From Lachnospiraceae bacterium (GTDB lineage Bacteria; Bacillota; Clostridia; Lachnospirales; Lachnospiraceae): DNA of 55,859 nt. The first letter of the stretch is position 1, and every line of letters begins with the position of its first letter. Position numbers and translations under genes: made by a program. The stretch is taken from the NCBI GenBank assembly GCA_017622875.1, contig JAGAQG010000041.1, positions 1 to 55,859 of the forward strand. Reading direction: 5' to 3'. Below are positions 28,305 through 35,585 of the stretch, piece after piece. The notes under the pieces were generated by a model that saw only the letters and a program-made list of their open reading frames with translations, made no database searches and was not told the origin of the DNA.

Positions 28305-29171
28305 ATGTTAAAGAATAAATGGTCCAGACTTCTGACAGTGATCCTTGTGATCTGTATGGCTGTGGGAACTGGCATCTTTCTATATCATGACTATTATACA
28401 TTGAAAGAAGCAGACCTGATCCTGTTCATGGGACAGAGCAATATGAGCGGTGCCGGCGGAAATGCAGAAGGGGCTCCGGAACTTATCAAGGGCGCAGGCT
28501 ATGAATATCGTGCCATCACTCAGCCGGAGGAGCTTTGCATTCTGTCTGAGCCATTTGGAGAAAACGAACATAAAGAAGGCTTTTTGGATGACCGTGAGCT
28601 GATCCCAAGAGGAGGGTCACTGGTAACAGCTTTTGTCAATGCGTATTATAAAGAAACAAAGCAACGAGTGGTCGCAGTTTCGGCGTCCCGTGGATCGGCC
28701 CAGATTAGTTCCTTTAATAATTATCTGGTGGAAGATGTAATCGAGAGACTGGAAAATGCAAAGCGTGTAATGATGGAACAGCAGGTCAATATCAGACACA
28801 TTTATATGGTCTGGTTTCAGGGAGAGACAGATGCTTATCTGGCAACCACCTCTGATCAGTACATAGGCGGTATGCAGCAGCTTCTTTATACGCTGCAGCC
28901 TTATGGCGTGGAGAAATGTTTTGTAATCCAGATTGGGAACGTGATCATGGGAGAGGAAGTTATTGACACCTCCTATATTCAGTCAGTACAGGAAAACCTT
29001 TGTGAGACGGACGAAAATTTTATAATGGCATCTACGATCGCCAAAACGATCAGTGAGCCGCCTTACATGGAAGATGGAATTCATTTTACCCAGCAGGGGC
29101 TGAATTTGATCGGGGAGGATGCAGGAAGAAATACCGGGAATTATATTAAAACTGTAGTAGAAGGAAGGTAA
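28305..29171 (+). CDS. Membrane-anchored SGNH-type esterase (sialate O-acetylesterase domain)
   Basis: 288 residues. An N-terminal signal anchor (LLTVILVICMAVGTGIFLYH, residues 10-29) exports the protein. The catalytic domain has ILFMGQSNMSG (nucleophile Ser block of the DUF303/SASA family), VVAVSASRGSAQIS, the VWFQGETDAY block and a C-terminal DGIHFTQQG providing the His/Asp pair. Known relatives remove O-acetyl groups from sugars such as sialic acid or xylan; the actual substrate here is unknown and no glycosidase genes are nearby. It is followed after 4 bases by a CPBP protease gene. Confidence 0.8.
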   Translation: MLKNKWSRLLTVILVICMAVGTGIFLYHDYYTLKEADLILFMGQSNMSGAGGNAEGAPELIKGAGYEYRAITQPEELCILSEPFGENEHKEGFLDDRELIPRGGSLVTAFVNAYYKETKQRVVAVSASRGSAQISSFNNYLVEDVIERLENAKRVMMEQQVNIRHIYMVWFQGETDAYLATTSDQYIGGMQQLLYTLQPYGVEKCFVIQIGNVIMGEEVIDTSYIQSVQENLCETDENFIMASTIAKTISEPPYMEDGIHFTQQGLNLIGEDAGRNTGNYIKTVVEGR

Positions 29172-29175
29172 TGGA

Positions 29176-30102
29176 TTGAGAAAAGAATCCTTATTAGTAA
29201 AAATCTGGAATGTATTATGGCCATTGGTCATTTATCTGATTGCACAGAATGTGGTTTCTATTTTTGGCACCATGGTGCTTAGCATTGTAAGCAGCCTGAC
29301 TCATGCGGATGAAAGAGGAATGGTAAGTACAGACACCATTACAAATGGTGTGATGGACATGTATTATGAATATGCGGTAGGCTTTATTCTGGTTTCAGCT
29401 CTGATCTGCATTCCAATTTATTATCGAATGTATAAAAAAGACTGCGAAAAAGCAGGGGAAGTGAAGAAAAACATTCCAATATCGGTCAAAGACTATCTGG
29501 CGATTATTGTTTCCGGCGCAGCTTTGGCACTTGCCATGAATAATATTATTTCATTGACACCGCTTCCGATCATTTTTACGGGCTATGAAGATACCAATGA
29601 GGTGCTTTATGGAGGAGGATTGATTCTTCAGATTTTAAGTGCCGGGATTTTTGCCTGCATCGTAGAGGAAGTCAGCATGCGCGGAGTTACATACCTTCGA
29701 ATGAAACGCTATTGGGGAAAGAAAAAAGCGATGATCTTTAGTGCGCTGGTATTTGGAATCTATCATCTGAATGTGGTTCAGGCAGTGTATGCGTTTTTCC
29801 TGGGATTATTCTTTGCGTGGCTGTATGAGCGCTACGATTCTTTATGGGCACCATGTATTGCGCATATGTCAGCAAATCTTTTTGTAATTTTACTGTCAGA
29901 AAGCAGAGTGTTTGAACATATCTTAAACAGCCTGGTAGGTTATTGTCTTGCGACCTGTATTTCAATCATTCTGTTTTATTATGGATGGCATTGGATGAAG
30001 CAGACCAATCCGGTAGTAGAGTTGGAATTTGTTGAAAAAGAGCCGGATACCTTAAAACGGCTTGCACAGGAATATAAAGAACAGGAAAGAGAGGAAGAAT
30101 AG
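29176..30102 (+). CDS. CPBP family intramembrane metalloprotease
   Basis: 308-residue multi-pass membrane protein of the CAAX-protease/bacteriocin-processing (Abi) family. Motif 1 is CIVEEVSMRGVTY (EExxxR near residue 160), motif 2 FGIYHLN (FxxxH near residue 195) and motif 3 HMSANL (HxxxN). The start codon is TTG, behind GGAAGGTAATGG. It lies between the acetylesterase gene (4 bases) and the AI-2E family gene (3 bases), an apparent three-gene operon. Substrates of housekeeping CPBP proteins are mostly unknown. Confidence 0.88.
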   Translation: MRKESLLVKIWNVLWPLVIYLIAQNVVSIFGTMVLSIVSSLTHADERGMVSTDTITNGVMDMYYEYAVGFILVSALICIPIYYRMYKKDCEKAGEVKKNIPISVKDYLAIIVSGAALALAMNNIISLTPLPIIFTGYEDTNEVLYGGGLILQILSAGIFACIVEEVSMRGVTYLRMKRYWGKKKAMIFSALVFGIYHLNVVQAVYAFFLGLFFAWLYERYDSLWAPCIAHMSANLFVILLSESRVFEHILNSLVGYCLATCISIILFYYGWHWMKQTNPVVELEFVEKEPDTLKRLAQEYKEQEREEE

Positions 30103-30105
30103 CTT

Positions 30106-31395
30106 TTGAAAAAACAGGAGTTTGGCAAATATTTATATCTAATGATTGCAGGATTTGGGGCGATTTCCCTAAGTATCCTCTTTTTCTTCTTTTTATTTAA
30201 ATTGGATGTAGTAGGAAATTATTTAAAAGCGGCTGCAAATACGTTGATGCCATTTATCATTGGCTGTGTCATGGCTTATTTAATCTACCCAATCAGTCAG
30301 GCAATTACAGCGTATCTGGACAAAATGACCGGAGACAGATTTAAGAGGGTTACCAATTCTGTTGGTATTTTTGCAGGGCTGATCATATTTGGCATCGCAA
30401 TTTATCTGCTTTTGTGGATGCTGCTTCCACAGTTGGTAGACAGTATCACTTCTATCGTCATCGGAATGCCGGGGATGGTAGAGAGCCTCTCTGAATGGAT
30501 TGGAACGATCTTAAGTGATAATCCAAAGCTTCAGCAGGCAGCAGGTGTGGCACTGGAAAATTCTTCAACTCAGTTACAGAACTGGTTTACCCAGACCTTG
30601 ATTCCGAAAGCGCAGGAAATCATTACAAGCCTTTCTGCCAGTGTAATTTCGGTTTTCTGGTTTTTGTTTGATTTTGTCATCGGAATCATCGTATGTATCT
30701 ATGTGCTTAGTTCTGTAGATAAATTAAAACGTCAGGCAAAAATGATCGTCAGAGCAGTTGCACCACAGAAATATGTGGATACGATCTTTGAGATTACTTA
30801 TGAGATGGATCAGTGTTTCGGTGGATTTATCAGAGGAAAACTGGTGGATTCTTTGATTATTGGTATTCTGTGCTTTATCTGCGTTTCTCTGATGGATATG
30901 CCATATCCGGTACTGATCAGTACGATTGTAGGTGTAACGAATATCATTCCATTTTTCGGTCCGTTTATCGGAGCAATACCGAGTGCAATCCTGATTTTAA
31001 CGGTAAGTCCGATTCAGGCATTGTATTTTGTGATCTTTATCTTTATTTTACAGCAGTTTGATGGAAATATTTTGGGACCTACGATTCTCGGACAGAGTAC
31101 AGGCCTTGGAAGTATCTGGGTGCTGTTCTCAATCCTTGTGTTTGGAGATTTATTTGGATTTGTGGGAATGATCATCGGAGTTCCGACATTTGCGGTCATT
31201 TATTATTTGATCAGCAAGTATGTGTTTAAGAAGCTGAAGGAAAGAGAAATGGAAAACGTGGTGGAAGACTATCGTCACAGATATCCGGATAAACGAGTAG
31301 AGCGTGATGCCAAAACGGTCCAGAAAAATCTGGGAAAGGTCGAAAGACTGGAAAAATGGGGAGCGTTTATTAAGAAATTTAAACGAAAGAAATAA
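30106..31395 (+). CDS. AI-2E family transporter (PerM-like membrane protein)
   Basis: 429 residues, a TTG start behind GAGAGGAAG overlapping the previous gene's end. Eight or so hydrophobic segments and the family-typical blocks GGFIRGKLVDSLIIGILCFI, YPVLISTIVGVTNIIPFFGP and NILGPTILGQSTGLGSIWVL near residue 330 place it with the AI-2E/PerM family. A basic C-terminal tail (KFKRKK) is cytoplasmic. Members have been linked to quorum-signal export or sodium/proton antiport, so the transported species here is open. Confidence 0.88.
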   Translation: MKKQEFGKYLYLMIAGFGAISLSILFFFFLFKLDVVGNYLKAAANTLMPFIIGCVMAYLIYPISQAITAYLDKMTGDRFKRVTNSVGIFAGLIIFGIAIYLLLWMLLPQLVDSITSIVIGMPGMVESLSEWIGTILSDNPKLQQAAGVALENSSTQLQNWFTQTLIPKAQEIITSLSASVISVFWFLFDFVIGIIVCIYVLSSVDKLKRQAKMIVRAVAPQKYVDTIFEITYEMDQCFGGFIRGKLVDSLIIGILCFICVSLMDMPYPVLISTIVGVTNIIPFFGPFIGAIPSAILILTVSPIQALYFVIFIFILQQFDGNILGPTILGQSTGLGSIWVLFSILVFGDLFGFVGMIIGVPTFAVIYYLISKYVFKKLKEREMENVVEDYRHRYPDKRVERDAKTVQKNLGKVERLEKWGAFIKKFKRKK

Positions 31396-31427
31396 TTAAT
31401 GGGGCGGATTTTCCGCCCCATTAATTA
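31393..31427. terminator. Bidirectional terminator between the AI-2E gene and coaX
   Basis: Perfect arms (AATTAATGGGGCGGA / TCCGCCCCATTAATT) around loop TTT. Both convergent stop codons (TAA of each gene) fall inside or at the edge of the hairpin, so it ends both transcripts. Confidence 0.92.
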
Positions 31428-32192
31428 TTTGTTCTTTTCGTAGATTAAGCGTAAGCCTTTTAACAAAAGTTCGTTATCGTAAATAATCTTTTCTTCACAG
31501 TAAGGAATGATAACTTTTGATAGTCCGCCGGTTGCGATGACCGTTACATCTTCACGACCCAATTCCTTTTTGATTCTTCGGATCATTCCGTCTACACAGG
31601 AAGCATTTCCGTAGATCATACCGCTCTTCATACAGTCAATGGTGTTTCGACCGATGAGCCTCTTTGGCGGCTCTACACTGATATGCGGAAGCTGTGCAGT
31701 TCGGGCGGTCAAGGAATCCATGGAAACACGGATGCCCGGCAGAATCATACCGCCACGGTAACGTTTTTCCTCGTCAACTACAGAAATGGTCGTAGCGGTT
31801 CCCATATCCACAAAGATCAATGGGACTGGATATTCATGGATGGCAGCGACCGCATCGACGATCAGATCGCTTCCCACAGAAGCAGGATTGTCCATTAAGA
31901 TATTTAAACCTGTTTTTACACCTGGGCCCACCACGAGAACATCACCAGTAATGATCTTTTCAGCAGAAGCTTTTAATACATTGGTCAGTGGAGGAACAAC
32001 GGAAGAGATGATACCGCCTTCCACCTGCTTTGGATGGATGCCGTAAATTTCCAGCACGTTCTTTAGGCTGATGGCATATTCCAGCTCTGTTTTTGTATGG
32101 TCAGTAGAAACGCGTTCTACAAACAATACATCATCTTTATCAAAACATCCTACAACGATGTTCGTATTTCCAATATCAATTGCTAAAATCAT
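31425..32192 (-). CDS. coaX: Type III pantothenate kinase
   Basis: First step of CoA synthesis (pantothenate to 4'-phosphopantothenate). 255 residues, normal for CoaX. The ASKHA-fold start MILAIDIGNTNIVVGCFD has the P-loop, and FVDMGTATTISVVDE (second phosphate motif), GGMILPGIRVSMDSL and ATGGLS are present. Ribosome site GGAGGAAGA lies 5' on the minus strand. It is divergent from coaBC, the later CoA pathway enzyme. Confidence 0.95.
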   Translation of the reverse strand: MILAIDIGNTNIVVGCFDKDDVLFVERVSTDHTKTELEYAISLKNVLEIYGIHPKQVEGGIISSVVPPLTNVLKASAEKIITGDVLVVGPGVKTGLNILMDNPASVGSDLIVDAVAAIHEYPVPLIFVDMGTATTISVVDEEKRYRGGMILPGIRVSMDSLTARTAQLPHISVEPPKRLIGRNTIDCMKSGMIYGNASCVDGMIRRIKKELGREDVTVIATGGLSKVIIPYCEEKIIYDNELLLKGLRLIYEKNK

Positions 32193-32245
32193 AATCTTCC
32201 TCCGATTTCACATTGGTTTTGCTAGGTTTAGTTTAACACTTGACC

Positions 32246-32274
32246 TTGTAAAAAGCAACGCACTTTGCTATACT
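32246..32274 (+). promoter_or_regulatory. Predicted promoter of coaBC
   Basis: -35 TTGTAA (32246-32251), 17-base spacer, -10 TATACT (32269-32274), in the coaX/coaBC divergent intergenic region. Confidence 0.65.
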
Positions 32275-32330
32275 CAGTTTAATAGGTGAAGTATGCCCGA
32301 AAATGGGTTTTTATAAAAGAGGATAAAACA

Positions 32331-33530
32331 ATGTTAAAAGGAAAAACAGTTATTTTAGGAGTCAGCGGAAGTATCGCTGCATATAAGATCGCAAGTCTCG
32401 CAAGTGCACTGGTAAAGCTGCATTGTGATGTACATGTAATCATGACAAAAAATGCGACGAATTTCATTCATCCGATTACATTTGAAACATTAACTGGAAA
32501 TAAGTGTCTTGTAGATACCTTTGATAGAAATTTTGAGTTCAGTGTGGAACATGTATCTATCGCGAAGAAAGCAGATGTGGCGTTGATAGCGCCGGCGTCA
32601 GCAAATGTGATTGCGAAAATGGCTCATGGACTGGCTGATGATATGTTGACAACTACAATTTTGGCTTGTCAGTGTCCAAAAATCGTGGCACCAGCCATGA
32701 ATACAAGAATGTTCAGAAATTCTATTGTTCAGGATAATATTAAGCTTTTAAAATGCTATGGTATGGAAGTGATCGATCCAGCCAGCGGATATTTGGCATG
32801 TGGTGACACAGGTGAAGGAAAAATGCCGGAACCGGAACTTTTGTTACAATATATTTTAAAAGCGCTGGTAACTGAAAAGGATTTAGAAGGGGTCAATGTG
32901 CTGGTAACAGCAGGCCCTACCCGGGAAGCAATCGATCCTGTCAGATACATTACAAACCATTCTACTGGAAAAATGGGCTATGCAGTAGCAAAAGCAGCAG
33001 CGATGAGAGGGGCCAATGTCACACTTGTCAGCGGACCGACAGAGCTTCCGGCGCCGCCATTTGTAGAGGTGGTAGATGCAGTAAGCGCAGAAGATATGTT
33101 CCAGGCGGTAACAACACGCGCGGCAAAACAGGATATCATTATTAAAACTGCAGCAGTTGCGGATTACAGACCGGCAGTGGTTGCCACAGAAAAAGTGAAG
33201 AAAAAGGATGGCGATCTGAGCATTGCATTGGAACGCACAAAGGACATTTTGGCATATCTTGGGGAGCATAAAAGAGAAGGACAGTTCCTCTGTGGATTTT
33301 CTATGGAAACAGAAAACATGCTGGAAAACTCCATCACAAAGCTTGTGAAAAAGAATCTGGATATGGTCATTGCAAATAATTTAAAGGTGGAAGGCGCCGG
33401 ATTTGGAACCAATACCAATGTGGTGACAGTCATTACAAGAAAAGGCGGAGAGCAGCTTCCATTAATGAGTAAAGACGATGTGGCAGATAAGATTTTAGAC
33501 GCGATTCTGAAAGAAAGAACAGCGAAATAA
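32331..33530 (+). CDS. coaBC: Phosphopantothenoylcysteine decarboxylase / synthetase
   Basis: Bifunctional CoA enzyme, 399 residues. The N-terminal flavoprotein decarboxylase (CoaC) has VSGSIAAYK, the catalytic His region VEHVSIAKKADVALIAPASA, PAMNTRMF and the CG loop GYLACGDTGEGKMPEP. The C-terminal synthetase (CoaB) has VTAGPTREAIDPVRYITNHS and KVKKKDGDLSIALERTKDIL. The start at 32331 follows GAGGATAAAACA. The next gene overlaps by one base. Confidence 0.95.
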   Translation: MLKGKTVILGVSGSIAAYKIASLASALVKLHCDVHVIMTKNATNFIHPITFETLTGNKCLVDTFDRNFEFSVEHVSIAKKADVALIAPASANVIAKMAHGLADDMLTTTILACQCPKIVAPAMNTRMFRNSIVQDNIKLLKCYGMEVIDPASGYLACGDTGEGKMPEPELLLQYILKALVTEKDLEGVNVLVTAGPTREAIDPVRYITNHSTGKMGYAVAKAAAMRGANVTLVSGPTELPAPPFVEVVDAVSAEDMFQAVTTRAAKQDIIIKTAAVADYRPAVVATEKVKKKDGDLSIALERTKDILAYLGEHKREGQFLCGFSMETENMLENSITKLVKKNLDMVIANNLKVEGAGFGTNTNVVTVITRKGGEQLPLMSKDDVADKILDAILKERTAK

Positions 33531-33550
33531 TGAGTCGAGGGGAAGGTACA

Positions 33551-34174
33551 GTGAACGAAAAACTGATCTATAAGGTGGTAATTACAGGTGGTCCATGTGC
33601 AGGAAAGACAACCGCTCTGGCATATATTAAGGATGCATTGGAAGAAAAGGGATATACCCCGATCTTCTGTCCGGAGACAGCTACAGAATTGATTTCCGGT
33701 GGGGTCGCTCCGTGGACATGCATTACCAATGTGGATTATCAGTTCTGCCAGTTAAGACTTCAGTATGCGAAAGAACAGATTTTTATAGAGGCAGCAAATC
33801 GTATGCCGCAGAAAAAAATGGTCATCATTTTTGACAGAGGTTTCCTTGACAATAAGGTCTATATGACAGACGAAGAATTTGCAATGCTGTTGGATGGTAT
33901 GGAATTTTCGGAAGAAAAGACAAGAAACTGGTATGATGCTGTTTTTCATCTGGAAACTGCTGCGAAAGGCGAAGAGGATGCTTATACGCTCTCTAATAAC
34001 GGGGCAAGAATTGAAACGCTGGAGCAGGCGAGAGAGCTGGATGATAAACTGATCAAGGCATGGAAAGGCCATCCCCATCATAGGATCATTGATCATGAGC
34101 AGGACTTTGAAGTAAAAATGGAACATTTGACCAGAGAGCTGCATTCATTTATTGATGAAAAAGAAAATGTTTAA
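33551..34174 (+). CDS. P-loop NTPase of the AAA_28 / NadR-kinase-like type
   Basis: About 207 residues from GTG at 33551, which lies behind GAGGGGAAGG; an in-frame ATG at 33530 overlapping the coaBC stop is the alternative (214 residues). Walker A is ITGGPCAGKTTALAYI and a Walker B-like IIFDRGFLDNKVYM follows near residue 100, with ETATELISGG between them as in nucleoside/nucleotide-like kinases. Its place directly after coaBC hints at a cofactor-related role, but the family has mixed functions (NMN/ribosylnicotinamide-type kinases and unknowns). Confidence 0.75.
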   Translation: MNEKLIYKVVITGGPCAGKTTALAYIKDALEEKGYTPIFCPETATELISGGVAPWTCITNVDYQFCQLRLQYAKEQIFIEAANRMPQKKMVIIFDRGFLDNKVYMTDEEFAMLLDGMEFSEEKTRNWYDAVFHLETAAKGEEDAYTLSNNGARIETLEQARELDDKLIKAWKGHPHHRIIDHEQDFEVKMEHLTRELHSFIDEKENV

Positions 34175-34202
34175 GCTTATTTTAAATAATCGAAAGTATC
34201 AT

Positions 34203-34246
34203 AAAAGCTTCTAAGAACTATTAAAGAAAAGTTCTAAGAAGCTTTT
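34203..34246. terminator. Bidirectional terminator between convergent genes
   Basis: Long inverted repeat: AAAAGCTTCTAAGAAC pairs with GTTCTAAGAAGCTTTT with one mismatch around a 12-base loop. It separates the P-loop NTPase gene from the convergent ECF gene. Confidence 0.88.
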
Positions 34247-34259
34247 GTTATTGAAAAAA

Positions 34260-34865
34260 TTATCGTTTTAATGCTTTCGCCAGTGTAGAGGAAATAATAC
34301 TTGATAAAATACCGCATACACCTGCTTCGATGAGTCCCTGAATTCCTACCAGAGCGACAATGAATGTCAGGGGATTGGACACGTTCAAGGATGTTACCAG
34401 ATTCTGAATATATTCTGTCTGATAAAAGATAGCCACTAAAGTTCCCATAAAAAATACGGTATTTAAGATCGGGCAGGAAAAACCTGCAATGTAATAAGCA
34501 GTCTTTTTCAGGTTTGCTTTTCGTAATACCTTGAAAATCAGTCCGCATAAAAAACCTTCTAAAATACGAGGTACAAAGCATAAAAATGCGGTTCCAAGGG
34601 GACTTGCCTGAAGTAAAAAGGCACTCATTCCGCTTCCGGACAATGCCTGGGCAAAGCTTGTAGCACCAAATACTGCTCCTAAAATCGCGCCTCCTTTTGG
34701 TCCAAGGACGATTGCTCCTACAGCCACAGGAATTGTAAGCAGGGTAATGGAGAGGAAAGGTGTCTTTAAATATCCAAGCGGGGTCATAGCCATAACAATG
34801 ACGATTGCTGACATTAAGGCAAGTTCTACCATACCACGGGTGCCTTTTGTTGTTTTGTTTTCCAT
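34260..34865 (-). CDS. ECF transporter S component (candidate pantothenate/vitamin uptake)
   Basis: 201 residues with six predicted membrane helices, the S-component (EcfS) fold. Family-like features: N-terminal GMVELALMSAIVIVMAMTPL, then GPKGGAILGAVFGATSFAQA and a cytosolic basic loop KVLRKANLKKTA. The start at 34865 has AAGGAG 9 bases before it; a longer upstream reading has no support. It lies beside coaX and coaBC, so pantothenate (PanT-like) is the best guess, inferred from context only. The shared EcfA/A/T module is not in this window. Confidence 0.78.
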   Translation of the reverse strand: MENKTTKGTRGMVELALMSAIVIVMAMTPLGYLKTPFLSITLLTIPVAVGAIVLGPKGGAILGAVFGATSFAQALSGSGMSAFLLQASPLGTAFLCFVPRILEGFLCGLIFKVLRKANLKKTAYYIAGFSCPILNTVFFMGTLVAIFYQTEYIQNLVTSLNVSNPLTFIVALVGIQGLIEAGVCGILSSIISSTLAKALKR

Positions 34866-34923
34866 ATTTAATTCTCCTTGTCTGATAAAACGGCAAAATC
34901 TGCCTGTCGTTCTGACAGATAAT

Positions 34924-34952
34924 ACTATATCACTGAAAAAATATTTATACAA
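34924..34952 (-). promoter_or_regulatory. Predicted promoter of the ECF S-component gene
   Basis: On the minus strand: -35 TTGTAT (34947-34952), 17-base spacer, -10 TATAGT (34924-34929). The 5' leader contains a CTGTC-AGAAC-GACAG hairpin and a GGCA/TGCC hairpin; I recognise no known riboswitch. Confidence 0.55.
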
Positions 34953-35009
34953 GAGCTTTGTAAAATTCGAGTTTTGAGCAAGCGTTTTCTGGCAATAAAT
35001 ACTTGCATA

Positions 35010-35027
35010 TCGATAATATGTTATTGA
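35010..35027 (+). promoter_or_regulatory. Candidate Rex-type dyad over the hydrogenase 1 -35
   Basis: TCGATAA-TATG-TTATTGA is an imperfect 7-4-7 dyad, the geometry of clostridial Rex operators (TTGTTAA-N4-TTAACAA) with the same TT/AA-rich half-sites but several differences. It overlaps the -35 box at 35024. A rex gene ends each hydrogenase cluster here, which makes Rex control plausible. Confidence 0.35.
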
Positions 35028-35052
35028 TATTTTTGCACGGAAATAGTATAAT
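35024..35052 (+). promoter_or_regulatory. Predicted promoter of hydrogenase operon 1
   Basis: -35 TTGATA (35024-35029), 17-base spacer, consensus -10 TATAAT (35047-35052). Expected start of transcription is about 35059, about 50 bases before the first gene. Confidence 0.7.
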
Positions 35053-35108
35053 TTAAAACAAAAATATGTGCAAAGCGCACAAATAAAATAATAAGGAGGG
35101 AACCAAAT

Positions 35109-35585
35109 ATGCTGGATAAGTCTTATTACGACAAAACAGACGAGATTATTGAGCATTATGGACGAAAAGCCAGTTCGTTAATTCCTATCATGCAGGACAT
35201 TCAGGCAGAATACCGCTATCTGCCGGGAGAACTCCTCACTTACGTAGCTAAAGAAATTGGTATTACTGAAACAAAAGCTTACAGTGTTGCGACTTTCTAT
35301 GAAAACTTTTCCTTCGAGGCAAAAGGAAAATATGTCATTAAAGTTTGTGACGGAACAGCTTGCCACGTACGTAAATCCACACCGGTTCTGGAAGCTCTTT
35401 GGAAAGAACTTGGACTTAGCAAAAAGAAACATACGACAGATGACATGTTATTCACTGTTGAAACAGTTTCCTGTCTTGGAGCCTGCGGACTTGCACCAAC
35501 CATGATGGTCAACGAGGACGTATATCCTGCCATGACTCCGGAAAAAGCACTTGCAGTAATTGAAGAATTGAGAGGTAAGGGCTGA
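35109..35585 (+). CDS. Hydrogenase-associated NuoE-like [2Fe-2S] subunit, copy 1 (HydC-like)
   Basis: 158-residue thioredoxin-like ferredoxin of the NADH dehydrogenase 24-kDa family, usual length. Cluster ligands: CDGTACHVRKS (first two Cys) and SCLGACGLAPTMMVNEDVYP (last two). N-terminal helices match NuoE (IPIMQDIQAEYRYLPGELLT). It passes electrons between the NuoF-like subunit and the hydrogenase in trimeric, probably electron-bifurcating complexes. It starts behind AAGGAGGG and overlaps the next gene by one base. Confidence 0.93.
   Translation: MLDKSYYDKTDEIIEHYGRKASSLIPIMQDIQAEYRYLPGELLTYVAKEIGITETKAYSVATFYENFSFEAKGKYVIKVCDGTACHVRKSTPVLEALWKELGLSKKKHTTDDMLFTVETVSCLGACGLAPTMMVNEDVYPAMTPEKALAVIEELRGKG

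Noticed and set aside
29176-30102. CPBP protease as a bacteriocin immunity or abortive-infection gene
   Set aside because: No bacteriocin or peptide precursor genes nearby; its operon partners are housekeeping-like membrane and esterase genes.
34866-35108. Known vitamin riboswitch upstream of the ECF S component
   Set aside because: No TPP, FMN, preQ1 or cobalamin core motif was found; only small unassigned hairpins.
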